Of a stretch of 64,000 bases of DNA, positions 46,409 through 58,653 are shown piece after piece. Both the position numbers and the translations under genes were made by a program. The DNA comes from Orobanche coerulescens (taxonomy: Eukaryota; Streptophyta; Magnoliopsida; Lamiales; Orobanchaceae): positions 146,616,096-146,680,095 of the forward strand of contig CM065802.1 of assembly GCA_033398695.1 (NCBI GenBank). The letters run 5' to 3'. The notes under the pieces were generated by a model. The model searched no databases, was not told the DNA's origin, and was given only the letters and a program-made list of their open reading frames with translations. How positions within the stretch are numbered: the stretch's first letter is position 1; every line of letters starts with the position of its first letter.

Positions 46409-47962
46409 ATATCACATAATCAACATAAGGCGACAAACAACAGCACAATAAAGTATTCACTACAAATCATCACATGAGTACACGAACTAACACAGCAATA
46501 ATAGACTTAAATTCATAAGTAATTCGTACGGTTACACCGATAGAGGTGCACGACTTTTACCAAAGTAAACACAGTCAAGACCATATACATGTCATTAAAG
46601 TCAGGCACTTGTCACATTCTTTAAAAATAAAAATTTTCCCGAGGTATTTGTTCAAATGATAATATTTTAAAATTTGTGAGTTTGAAAGATTTTGCTGAAA
46701 TGAAATTTTTGAAAACAATTAGGTGTAAAATCAAATTTGCTAACAATAAAGGTAACGATCTACAATATGACAATAATATCAAAACAGGATAAACAACCGA
46801 GCACTACATTGCTGATGCAATAGCTAAAGTTCACAATTCGTCATCTACTGACCACACGACTATATCCATGGGAATCGAACGACCGGTAAAGTGTACAGAT
46901 ATGTCTGTAACAATAAGATTATGGTCGTGACAACAATAAGCTTACGGCTGTAATAACACACAGCTTACGGCCGTAACAATTACCAACTTACGGCCGTAAC
47001 ACTGATTTCGTACGGCCATAACTACTGGCTGCTAGACAACCGAAGTAACCCAGAAGCCCCAAAACAGCTCCGAGAATTTGGGAACGATACCTAACAACGT
47101 ATCCCAACATTGAGAAAACACTACAACATTCTCCGGCGAGCACAACAACACAACAAACTTATCGTAACGACTTAGTCCCAACACCCAAACACATAATGTT
47201 TGAAATTTCGAAAACTAAAATCATCGTTAATATTTTACAATGTCCGAAGTACTTCAAAACACATTTTTCAAATACCGTCTGATAGTGTCATTTGAAAATA
47301 AATGACTAATTTGTCAAAATTTAACCGATTTTTAATATCCATACAAACCGTGGTTTGACCGCACCACCAAAATATTTTCCAAAAATCGATTTCTACAAAA
47401 ATGCTCAAACCATAAAGTCCTTCAGAAACATTCTCAAACCTTCCCTTAGCGGGAAAAATTACAACATTCCGAAAACAGTCAAATTTAAAACCACATGCTC
47501 AAACGGCAACCAGGGTCGTCAATTCAATCAAATGCTCTCGTGGCACCAAGTTTAAACACACAACAAAATCATTCATCGGAGTTTCTCACAAACTCTATCG
47601 TCGATACCTTTTTAAAACCCATCAAGGTTTACAATTTTCACCCCATACCACCCCAGACGGTGGTTAGAAGGTAAAACAACAATACGCCCAGTTTTATACA
47701 TATACTATGTGCCACAAGTATTAAATGCAACTATATTACACAACACCGTTCAAATAAAATTATGCACCGCAATTAACTCACTTAGGTAAAATCATGACAC
47801 ACAGGTACCTCGCATAAAAGAGGAGACTTACATCCACAGGCCGCACGGAGATGACGGTCGCCCACGATACTAATCTCATCTGACAACATATCTGACACGT
47901 TGTGACACAATACTCGATAAATCACGACTCGACTTGACCCGACAGCCTAGGTTTCCGCAACC
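46409..47962 (-). other. GAG-2 leader with TTACGGCCGTAA motifs
   Basis: A noncoding leader of 1.5 kb. TTACGGCCGTAA-type palindromes recur four to five times at 46940-47025. It is homologous in part to the leaders of GAG-1 and the LARD. Confidence 0.7.
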
Positions 47963-47981
47963 TAAGCTCTGATACCATAAA
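47963..47981 (-). other. GAG-2 primer binding site
   Basis: The minus strand reads TATGGTATCAGAGCTTAGG directly inside the LTR, a full match to the initiator Met tRNA site TGGTATCAGAGC. Confidence 0.88.
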
Positions 47982-48801
47982 AGTAACACCCCCAAAACCA
48001 TATGGGAATATTACACGCCGTAGACCCCTTTTCACGAGGATCTACCAGGATAAACCTTACAAAACAACCAAATGTTTGCCCGGCCAAGGTCAAACACTAA
48101 AATAATACAAACCGTTAAGGTCACTTACATGTGAATACACAGACCGATGAGGTCACACAGCTCAATAAACAGAACTGACTAAAACAACATTACCCACACA
48201 GGGGTCGAAATACAATACAGCAGAAGACTGAAATCAACTATGACAACACAACAAAAATCAAAACAACTCTCATCTCTTGATTAATATCACAGCTCGTCAT
48301 CCTCCTGTGCCAATCCAGTGACTACTCCCCCAAACATGCATGTACCTGGACGCAAAACAGACATCCACACCCCGATTACTCGGGGGTTAGTAAAACTCCA
48401 CTGTTTTACTAGTGCAAGTATAATACGATATGAAATGCAACAAGTAAATAGCAACCACGAATTTAGCACGGAAATCAACTATCAAAATAATCCCGAGAAG
48501 TTCTAGAATTTCGAATTCCAGCAACCAATATTTGAAAAGGAACTCATTAGCTCAGGGATTTTTAAAGTAGAAATTTTTTTGGACCTCAAGTCCCGATTTA
48601 CAAAACCTTTTCAAAAACGTTAGGGACTCAGCCCGATTCTCATTTCAAAACACACTAGTTAAGATATCATCACGAGTTCGTGACTCATGTTTTAAACGTT
48701 ATCCAAACAATCACTGTCATACGACCACTATTCGTACACATCATGTACCGAACTCCGGAGGCCTCGACGGACCCTACCTGGACCACATGCATTGTTCGTA
48801 C
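47982..48801 (-). repeat. GAG-2 5' LTR, U5 part
   Basis: It starts AGTAACACCCCC, the T of TG being A, and runs to the LARD TSD at 48797-48801. It aligns with 42030-42815. The rest of the LTR is at 56859-58648. Confidence 0.9.
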
Positions 48802-50954
48802 TGTAATATCCGCAATTTTCGATTTTTGGTAAATTTCTTTTTCGGCCGGAGTCCGTTTTGACGGCTCGCTCATGACCGTTTCGTCATTCTGAGAATGATT
48901 AATTTTACACTTTTTGTCATCCGAGTTCGTTTGGGTGTTGTTTTGTTGAGTTCTATGCTTTTTAGCGACTTTTTCGCACTTGAGTTCGATTCTTGCGAAT
49001 CTCGTCCGAAACTGCTGTTTCGAATTTCCCGCAAGTCCGTTTAACTTTGTTAGACGTGTTGTGAACTTCGGTTTGGTTATTCGATCACGTATCGTGATTT
49101 CTGGGCGTTTTGGGCCATTTTGTAATTTCTTGAAAGTTACGGGTATCCATATATGTATTTGTCATCTTGACCCTTTTCTTGGTCGCGTATGATTAATTAT
49201 TGCATTACGTTTTCATCTCGAGTCGTTGATGTCGTCCGCGAACTTTTCGTCGTGTTCGTTCCGTGCGTATTCGGAAATCGAGGCATCGGGTCGTGGGCCG
49301 AAAGCACCGCCGGACCGTGCGGTAATCGGAAGTCTTGAGGCCGGGCACCGCCGAGGTGATGTAATATGTCGAACAAATCAGATCGTGCCGCGGCACACCC
49401 ATCCGGCAGCCGCGCACAGCCAAAGTGCCGCGGCACACTGTCTGCGCGGCACACTCGTGTGTCTTCCGCGACCAAAACCAATCGTACTGTGCCGCGGCAC
49501 ACGCAGGCTGTGCCGCGGCACAATGCCAAAACCTGGGAGTAAATTTTCGGCCTGTGCCGCGGCACACTTCGGCTGTGCCGCGGCACACGAAGCGGTCAAC
49601 TGTGCATCTCGCCTTTATTGGACGAAATCGGCCGATTTCTCCCCCATTTCCACCTGCATCGCGAGAGAGAGTGAGAGAGATGGGAAGGGTTCTTCATCTA
49701 TATCCATTGGGGGGTTGATTTTCACCATCTTTCTTTGGTAGTAGAGCCCGGGCAATCAATCTAACGCGTGTTCTACGGATCTTGGTACTTGAATCTCCTA
49801 AGGTAATATTCTAAAACCCTATTTTCGATTAATTTGGTGGTTTTGGGATTTTCTTCCGATTAGTTCCGTTTTGTTGGTTGATTCATGATGTATACGATTA
49901 ATATTGTTAGTATCTTTAGTTTTCCTACGGATTCATGGATATTTTGTGGATTTTTACGGAATCGAGAGGGTTTGGATGTGGTCCGCCCTCGTTGTTATTT
50001 TGGCATGAATATACATGAATCGTAGGCGGGGTTCCGGGTGTATTCCATTTCCGTAATCGTCTAGAGTTGGTTGTGATTGTGTTATCCGAATCGTTAGGTT
50101 CATTCCGCCGGTTCCTTGCGGTCGTGTTCAACTCTTCCGTTCCGTTCGTGTCGTCGTCTATTTAATCGAGGCAAGTATCCTTATGAACTTACAATCTTGA
50201 CATAGTAGTTTTGTATGAGAAATCGTGTGTGTGTGTATGCTCACTGCGGGTTAGATCCGACGGGGTCTCGGTAGGGTTCCACGAAGCTGTGGGACCGCGA
50301 GCTTGCTTTTAACCACTGCGGGTTAGATCCGACGGGGTCTCGGTAGGGATCCACGAAGCTGTGGGTCCGCGGTTAATTGTGGTGAATTTTTACAAATGTG
50401 GTTTGATCATTGGCATTTCCGGAAATGAGTATTGGAACTATGTTTTCTTTATTGCATGCATTACTATATGTGTAAGATGTAGGTTGTTCATCTGGTTACT
50501 TGTACTAGCGTAATTGCTAACCCCTCTGGGGACCCGTTGTCGGGGAAATTCTTGTTATGGATTTCAGGTTATGTTCAGTCAGACGAGCGGGCGCTGGGAT
50601 GGTACGAGGATGTCGGCCAAGGTTGTTGACATGTGCAATTGAGTCTTGTTATTTCCTACTGTCTCTTTTGATGTAGGTGTTTTCCAAATTGTAAACTTAT
50701 AGATTGTACTCGCGAGTACCTTAGGCTTTTCCTTTCAAATTGTGTTTGGACTTCGTTGGAGTTACTGTATTTGTAGGTTGATGTTTATTATGCCGGTTGT
50801 ACCGGACGTGTTGTTTTATGTTCTGGTTGTTAATAATTGTTTCCTTGCTAACCGAGATGGTTAGTCGAGTGGGGTTTTCTTGTGTTAGCCTGGTGGGTCC
50901 CATGTAGGGGTCCACGGCGCTGTAATACACCTCGAATATCTTGGGGGTGTTACA
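48802..50954 (+). repeat. LARD 5' LTR
   Basis: Inside: GTGCCGCGGCAC cluster 49385-49590, a CT/GA-rich leader without a clear TATA, donor-like CCTAAG|GTAATA near 49802, GAGGCAAGTATCC at 50168-50180, a repeat pair 72 bp apart at 50242 and 50314, a reduced hairpin at 50507-50540 and acceptor-like GGATTTCAG near 50567. Confidence 0.93.
49385..49590 (+). promoter_or_regulatory. GTGCCGCGGCAC palindrome cluster
   Basis: Six exact copies of the 12-bp palindrome GTGCCGCGGCAC and several partial ones, separated by unrelated bases. Its place in the LTR is the one held by other palindromes in sister LTRs. Long overlapping frames on both strands here (for example 49226-49741) are products of this GC-rich repeat. 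Confidence 0.65.
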
Positions 50955-53900
50955 GAAAATGGTATCAGAGCTCTAGGTTTATGGATACCTAGGCTTGTTG
51001 GTTATTTGGGTCTAGTTGTGTTTTGTTTTGCACATGGTCAACCGCTGCCGGCATCTCAGTACATCCAGTGCTCGTAAGTTTTCCTTACTCGATTCTCTTG
51101 TTTTCTCGTATTGAAATTCCACTTCTTGAACTGTGATTGCCTCTCTCGTACTTATCGTCGAGTTGTTTCTCGACCCATCCGGTTTGTGTACTTTTGATTT
51201 TTGTATTGCGCCGTCCTTTATCTCTCTGGAATATGTGCGCCGTTCTGGGCTTGACCGTTTGTCGTTTTGCGAGCCATCCATCGCTAAACTTCCTAGCATT
51301 GGTGGGATCGTGGGTGATCGAAAGATCCGAGTTTTGCTCCGTGGTATATTGTGAGAGGGCTTGACTCTCTAGTCTTTTGTTGTATGATGGAATCTGTGTT
51401 TGGTAATTGCGATATACTAAGTGTATGTTGAGCCGAATGTACCGATGAGTTGGACACCGAAGGGTGCAGTATAAGGTAGAAGTTTTGAACATTGATATGT
51501 TCCGGTATAGGTATTGATGGCAGAGTTGTTGAGAAACTCACATAGCTGGTTTCGACATACGTCCAAATCGGTGATCTTTGGTTACGTTGTTAAACTTGAA
51601 GAGATAGTTTGACATATGCTTGGAATTGGTATTTCCGAGTTGCGCTTTTTGAACTGGTGATTTTTGAATGTCGTATATGAGTGTGTTCGGGAATTGTTGG
51701 TACTTGGCTAATTATTGTTATTTACAACCAATGTGTTTCTATTAATAATAATACATGCGGCGTGCATGCTTGAAAATTTCATAGACTTGATCGTATTGTG
51801 GGTTTTTGAAAATTAACATGAATTTGGGCGAGCCAGCCTTGTGTCGGTATTTAAAGGTTGTGTTTAAAAGTGTTTTAGGACATTTTATAAAATGCTACCG
51901 CTGTTAAGCCCTTGTCGTGTTTGAAAGGGTCTTGAAAACGATTTTTAACTTACTGGTTTTATTTTCGAATAACTAGAGTATACGATTTTAAAATCAGATT
52001 AGCCTGGGGGAAACCTAGGTTGTCGAGTCAAGTTGTGTTTGTTGAGTTTTGTCTTGTCGGATTTTGTCTGACTTAGTCACATCGCGACGCGTCGTTTGAG
52101 ATCATTGGTCGTGATTAGTATCGAGTGGTGGTCGTCACTTATGTGCGACCTATGGGTGTTGAACTCCCTTCCTTGTGTTGTGCCTCGCGTGACACGAGTT
52201 AATTGTATGATTAGTCGTTGAATGATGGAATCCTTCTGTGGATTTTGATTTCACGATATGTGTTTATTAGACTCTCGTATTTGGTTTATACGAGGAGTGT
52301 CGTCACTACTGATGTATTTTCGTACCGTATTTTATCCGCTGCGTGAGTTCTTTCAAACGGCTTTCGGTATTTTGCAACCGAGTTTTATTTCAGAAACCGA
52401 TTCCTTGAATCAAGATTTGGCATTTTGGCCACGAATATTTCATGATGGTTTGACAATTGATTAAGTGAGCTTTGGGAAAAAATTACCGTCATTGGTCTTT
52501 TTAGCATAAACTAAATGACATGGGAAATTGTGCTTAGCATGGTAAATCCTTGAGAGAAAGGTTTACGGCCTGTAATTTGTCTGATGAGTTCTGTTTTTGT
52601 CTCTGGGGGTCGTTAGCGCACGCTACGATATGCAGCTAGCGCGCGCAAGAGTGCGTTGGTGGCACGCTAAGGGGAGGATAGCGCACGCTACCTGGTAGTT
52701 CAGGCCCAGAGCTACCGGGTGGGCTCAAGTTCTCGTTAGCGCACGCTAACAAAGGTATTTTTGGCCAGGAGTTTTGTTTGGTACGTGATAGCGCACGCTA
52801 ACCTTAATGATTAGCGCACGCTAATTGTGTCGATATAAATCTGGACACCCGTCTAGAAGTTGCATTTTTCTTCATTTCTTCTCCTTCCTCCATGAGTTTG
52901 AGACGTAGCGACTCGGTTTCGCATCTGGGCTGATTTTTCTTCCATCCAAAGGTGTTTTGGAGTATCCTAGATGATTTTTAACATCATCTAATCCATTGTT
53001 CTTCGCGAATCTAGGTATTTTCTTGAATCCCTAGAGTTGACTTTTGGAGTTTTGTTCTTGATATCGTTTTCCATCCGGTTTTGATAAACCGATTGTTGTT
53101 TTAACGATGTTGTTAAACATATCCTGAGGATTGTATATTACTGTCGTGATTTTGAGCGATTTGATGCGTGTGATATGATGTGTTTAAGTGAATGTTGATA
53201 CGTGCGAATTTTGGGCATTTTGGCCTATTGTACTTCTGAAAAACCTTGAGTATCTTAGAAAATAAAACTCGAGACGTACTTTTAAAATGAATTATTTTCT
53301 CACAATGCTCTCAAGATGCCTACTAGTGCTACGCTATGTTTCAAAATTATTCTACTTTGAGGATCAAAATATTTTGAGATATTTCTAATGATTTAGAAAC
53401 GCATTCGTTTAGACCCAAAGGTCGAAATAGCTGAAAAGTTTTAATTTAACGAAAGGTGTCTTCATTTTTTTTATTAAACGCAAGATAACTTCTTTTAAAA
53501 GTCTCGATGACGATGTTTGTACTACTTTTTGATATATGATACTCAAGATCAACTGACGCTTGCAAGTTATTTTCAAAAGATGGTTTTCGTTTTAAAACCT
53601 ATCATTCCTATTTGTGGTCAGGAATATATGCGTAATGTTCGTGCTATCGTTAGGGTGTTAACCCCCGAGTTGTTGTTGAATTGGCGGTGTGAGCGTTGAG
53701 TAGTTCGCCACACAGTCGTCGTGGTAGCCTCTGTGAGGGGTGTGATATTGGTATTGGATGTTGTCGCCTCGTAGCGGTTTATGCGTTATCGCACATATGC
53801 GAGCTGTTAGAGCTCGGGTTGGTATGATTATGTGCATCGGTGATTGTTCCGCGTCGTGTCGATTGCTTGTTATATTGTTACCTTGGTTCCGTTGTTGTGA

Positions 53901-54696
53901 GTTTCGGGAGCGAGGTCAAAGGTAATACCCGTACTATTTTGACTTCTATATCTTCTCTTTCTCCAGTCCATCGATTCGCTCGTGTTCATTGATACCTTCT
54001 GAACTTTCCCTATCCCTTGTTTTTTTTGTTGATCGAACGAGGGTGGTATTGTTTCGGAATGACTCGTTTGTCGTTGTGACTTTTCAATCGCTATTCCCTT
54101 TCCTGTGGATCTTATGGGAATGCACGTCTTGCTGTTCTCACCAGGTTATCCTGGGAGTTGTTGTTTGAATTTTATTACCCTACGTGTTTCGGACATGATC
54201 GTTCGATTTTTGTTGTCTCAATCGTTTGTGTGTTCAGTTTTTGTTCCCGTTCGTGATTGTTGAGCGTTTAGGCTCCTTCGTAATTCCCTTAAGCTCGGGA
54301 AATTAGTCTCGTTTTCGATCTTCCAATCTTTAGGCGGTGGAATTCCGTATTTGTTCAGCGTTTGGCTCGCATTTTGTTTGATGAACCGTTGGGTTGGTCA
54401 ATCATATTGATTTTCGTTCGTTGTGTTTTGTGATTGCTCGGATAATTGACTTGATTGTATTATCCGTTTAATGACGCTTGTCACTCGTTGATTTTATTAT
54501 CTCTACCGGTGACGCCGTGTTAGTCGCCCTAGAGCGTATTTTCTCGCCGTATGTCTCTTTGCGTTCCTTGCAGCGTTTCACCGTCGGGCGCGAGTCTTCG
54601 GTTTTTTGTATCTCGTCGAGTTTTCTTGGCAAGGGATATTGCTTCTCCCTACTTATTTTAAGTTTCGGGACGAAACTTCTTTTAAGGAGGGTAGAA
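50955..54696 (+). other. LARD internal region with primer site and polypurine tract
   Basis: TGGTATCAGAGC at 50960-50971 is a perfect primer site; TTTTAAGGAGGGTAGAA at 54680-54696 is the polypurine tract. From 51985 a second leader start (AAACCTAGGTTGTCGAG) appears, homologous to the GAG-1 leader at 38340. It is followed by a promoter-like block at 52590-52840 and the shared 3' block (53940-54696). Frames up to 135 residues show no domain. The region looks like a mosaic of two elements. Confidence 0.8.
52610..52845 (+). promoter_or_regulatory. Internal TTAGCGCACGCTAA cluster with TATA-like box
   Basis: About seven copies of TTAGCGCACGCTAA or variants are followed by GATATAAAT at 52832-52840 and a CT-rich stretch. 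This is the layout of an LTR promoter, yet it lies in the middle of the internal region. The inverted copy is at 2861-3130. Confidence 0.6.
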
Positions 54697-56853
54697 TGTA
54701 ATATCCGCAATTTTCGATTTTTGGTAAATTTCTTTTTCGGCCGGAGTCCGTTTTGACGGCTCGCTCATGACCTTTTCGTCATTCTGAGAATGATTAATTC
54801 TACACTTTTTGTCATCCGAGTTCGTTTGGGTGTTGTTTTGTTGAGTTCTGTGCTTTTTAGCGACTTTTTCGCACTTGAGTTCGATTCTTGCGAATCTCGT
54901 CCGAAACTGCTGTTTCGAATTTCCCGCAAGTCCGTTTAACTTTGTTAGACGTGTTGTGAACTTCGGTTTGGTTATTCGATCACGTATCGTGATTTCTGGG
55001 CGTTTTGGGCCATTTTGTAATTTCTTGAAAGTTACGGGTATCCATATCTGTATTTGTCATCTTGACCCTTTTCTTGGTCGCGAATGATTAATTATTGCAT
55101 TACGTTTTCATCTCGAGTCGTTGATGTCGTCCGCGAACTTTTCGTCGTGTTCGTTCCGTGCGTATTCGGAAATCGAGGCATCAGGTCGTGGCGGCCGAAA
55201 GCACCGTCGACCGGTGCGCCATCGTCGGAAGTGCCGGCAATCGCCGAAAGGTGCCTGTAATATGTCGAACAAAGCATCTGTGTGCCGCGGCACACCCATC
55301 CAGTGCAAGCCGCAGCAGTGCCGAGGCCGCGCGCACACTGTCCGTGCCGCGGCACACTCGTGTGTCTTCCGCGACCAAAACCAATCGCAGCCGTGTGCAC
55401 ACGCAGCCGTGCCGCGCACAATGCCAAAACACAGGAGTAAATTTTCGGCTGTGCCGCGGCACACTTCGGCTGTGCCGCGGCACACGAAGCGGTCAACTGT
55501 GCATCTCGCCTTTATTAGACGAAATCGGCCGATTTCTCCCCCATTTCCACCTGCATCGCGAGAGAGAGTGAGAGAGAGGGGAAGGGTTCTTCATCTATAT
55601 CCATTGGGGGGTTAATTTTCACCATCTTTCTTCGGTAGTAGAGCCCGGGCAATCAATCTAACGCGTGTTCTACGGATCTTGGTACTTGAATCTCCTAAAG
55701 TAATATTCTAAAACCCTATTTTCGATTAATTTGGGGGTTTTGGGATTTTCTTCCGATTAGTTCCGTTTTGTTGGTGGATTCATGATGTATACGATTAATA
55801 TTGTTAGTATCTTTAGTTTTCCTACGGATTCATGGATATTTTGTGGATTTTTACGGAATCGAGAGGGTTTGGTTGTGGTCCGCCCTCGTTGTTATTTTGG
55901 CATGAATATACATGAATCGTAGGCGGGGTTCCGGGTGTATTCCATTTCCGTAATCGTCTAGAGTTGGTTGTGATTGTGTTATCCGAATCGTTAGGTTCAT
56001 TCCGCCGGTTCCTTGCGGTCGTGTTCAACTCTTCCGTTCCGTTCGTGTCGTCGTCTATTTAATCGAGGCAAGTATCCTTATGAACTTACAATCTTGACAT
56101 AGTAGTTTTGTATGAGAAATCGTGTGTGTGTGTATGCTCACTGCGGGTTAGATCCGACGGGGTCTCGGTAGGGTTCCACGAAGCTGTGGGACCGCGAGCT
56201 TGCTTTTAACCACTGCGGGTTAGATCCGACGGGGTCTCGGTAGGGATCCACGAAGCTGTGGGTCCGCGGTTAATTGTGGTGAATTTTTACAAATGTGGTT
56301 TGATCATTGGCATTTCCGGAAATGAGTATTTTGGAACTATGTTTTCTTTATTGCATGCATTACTATATGTGTAAGATGTAAGTTGTTCATCTGGTTACTT
56401 GTACTAGCGTAATTGCTAACCCCTCTGGGGACCCGTTGTCGGGGAAATTCTTGTTATGGATTTCAGGTTATGTTCAGTCAGACGAGCGGGCGCTGGGATG
56501 GTACGAGGATGTCGGCCAAGGTTGTTGACATGTGCAATTGAGTCTTGTTATTTCCTACTGTCTCTTTTGATGTGGGTGTTTTCCAAATTGTAAACTTATA
56601 GATTGTACTCGCGAGTACCTTAGGCTTTTCCTTTCAAATTGTGTTTGGACTTCGTTGGAGTTACTGTATTTGTCGGTTGATGTTTATTATGCCGGTTGTA
56701 CCGGACGTGTTGTTTTATGTTCTGGTTGTTAATAATTGTTTCCTTGCTAACCGAGATGGTTAGTCGAGTGGTGTTTTCTTGTGTTAGCCTGGTGGGTCCC
56801 TTGTAGGGGTCCACGGCGCTGTAATACACCTCGAATATCTTGGGGGTGTTACA
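54697..56853 (+). repeat. LARD 3' LTR
   Basis: It is nearly identical to 48802-50954 except at 55185-55440, where the palindrome block differs by many substitutions and indels. Two intact GTGCCGCGGCAC copies stay at 55455-55485, and two more lie upstream. Confidence 0.93.
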
Positions 56854-56858
56854 CGTAC

Positions 56859-58648
56859 ACATCATGTATCGAACTCCAGAGGCCTCGACGGACCATACCT
56901 GGACAACATACATCATTCGTACACATCATGTACCGAACTCCAGAGGCCTTGATGGACCCTACCTGGAATACACATCTTGTTCGTACACATCATGTACCGA
57001 ACTCCAGAGGCCTCGTCAGACTTTACCTGGGACACACAGTATTACGACGCAAATCATATTGATCAACTCAACACATCACAGCAAGTAACACACATAGTTA
57101 TCAATAAGTCAGACCAATCAACAATGCATCGTAATACATATTCAAATATGTAATCAAACAGACACAAATGTCATGATCATCACGATAGTTCAACCATGAC
57201 CAATCACGCACAACACGAACCAAGTGAGAAACATCATCACTACCATCAATTGTTCACACTTATCAAATTATACGAAGCATGTTCACGAAGTCAAAACAAT
57301 TCATCACAAACCTAACACGAAGTTTCTATCCACAAGACACAAATCATATAGCAAGATACTTGCCTTAATAACTGCTACCGAACACTCCGAAGAACACAGT
57401 TCGACCGAGAAGCTCGGACCCCGAAGAAGACAACGAACGGGAGGGTTTTGACTCGAGTTCGTCACAAGGATTTCGTCCCTAAGTCATATCAACGATAAAT
57501 AAACAATCGTACGATGAATAATAATCGCATAACGCCCGAATCCCCCTCTATGACCTTTTTATCGGACACCTTCAAGGCGTCGATTAAGAACTCGACCAAA
57601 ATGACGAATCTATACAATCCAACCCCGGAATAACAAGGGAAATGATAGAATACATCTAAATAATCATCAATACACCACAAATCTAAGTTATTACGGTTAA
57701 ATCGGACAAAGCGAACAAAACCCCCAATTTTCCCAAACTAGGATTTTCAGGAAATCTGACCTGATTCGCTCGATCAAAGGATGTTATAGGATGGATAATT
57801 GATGATATGAACTCTAAGACTTCATGGATTCATCACTTGACAACATGCCTCCACGTCTACCAAGCCTCCATCTGCGGAAGGGAAAGAAACGAGGTGAGAA
57901 AATGGGTGAAAACTCATCTGCTGGCCTTATATACGTAGCCTGTCGGTCGCCTTACGTACGTAATCGGCCATGGCTTACGGCCGTAACCGGCCATGGCCGA
58001 GTCTTCTGCCCAAACCTGCCGGCAGCGCTACGTTCGTGACCGGCCAAGGCTTACGAACATAGCAGGCCTTACGGCCGCAGCTACCGGGCCATTACGGCTG
58101 TAACTCGACCAGGAGTGGCCTGGCCCCAAAATGCCCGACCATGACTCGGCTGTGGCCAACTCCGACGGCCCGGACGACCCCGAAACACGAACCTAAATAT
58201 GAATCGAAGATACGATTACGAAGTACTCACAAAGACGAATCCAAGCGCTAAGAGAACACACGATTCCGACCACCCGAAGGCTCGAAATTCGACAATGGAA
58301 GTAATTACCCCAAACTTTGGGATATTACGAAAATGGCCCAAAACGTCTGAAATACAGGATACATGATCGAAACACCAAAACAAAGCTTGAAACATGAATA
58401 ATAACATTAAATGAACTTACGAGAAACTCGAAATAACAGTTTCGGATGAGATTCGCAAGAATCGAACTCAAGTGCGGAAAAATCGCTAAGAAGCACGGAA
58501 CTCAACAAAACGACACCGAAACGAACTCGGATGACAAAATGTGCAGAATTAATCATTCTATGAATGAGGAAACGGTTACAACAGAGTCGCTAAGATGGAC
58601 TTCGTAAAAAAATAAAAATTACCGTAAATCGAAATTGCAGATATTACA
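56859..58648 (-). repeat. GAG-2 5' LTR, U3-R part
   Basis: The LTR continues after the LARD and ends TGTAATATCTGC (minus) at 58648. TATA-like GTATATAAGG is at 57925-57934, and AAGGCAAGTATCTTG at 57353-57367. Confidence 0.9.
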
Positions 58649-58653
58649 GGATC

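Larger units (their letters stand above)
48802..56853 (+). mobile_element. LARD-like noncoding LTR element, full length, TSD CGTAC
   Basis: LTRs of 2153 bp (48802-50954) and 2157 bp (54697-56853) start TGTAATATCCGC and end GGGGGTGTTACA, with CGTAC at 48797-48801 and 56854-56858. The 3.7 kb internal region has a perfect primer site and polypurine tract but no gag or pol. By eye the LTRs differ by about 1 percent outside one block, so it is the youngest element in the window. All enzymes and particle proteins must come from elsewhere. Confidence 0.94.
42030..58648 (-). mobile_element. GAG-2: gag-only gypsy element, full length, TSD GGATC
   Basis: The ends are TGTAACACCCCC at 42030 and GATATTACA at 58648, flanked by GGATC at 42025-42029 and 58649-58653. 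In minus order: 5' LTR (58648-47982, split by the LARD), primer site, leader, gag, 3' noncoding region, polypurine tract, 3' LTR (44607-42030, 2578 bp). It lacks pol, as GAG-1 does, but its LTR carries different palindromes and different repeats, so it is a separate subfamily. Confidence 0.92.

Noticed and set aside
49197..49741. Overlapping open frames of 97-171 residues on both strands
   Set aside because: They span the GTGCCGCGGCAC palindrome block, where CG-rich repeats lack stop codons in all frames. Cys/Arg/Gly repeats, no domain, not conserved in the sister LTR (55092-55615).
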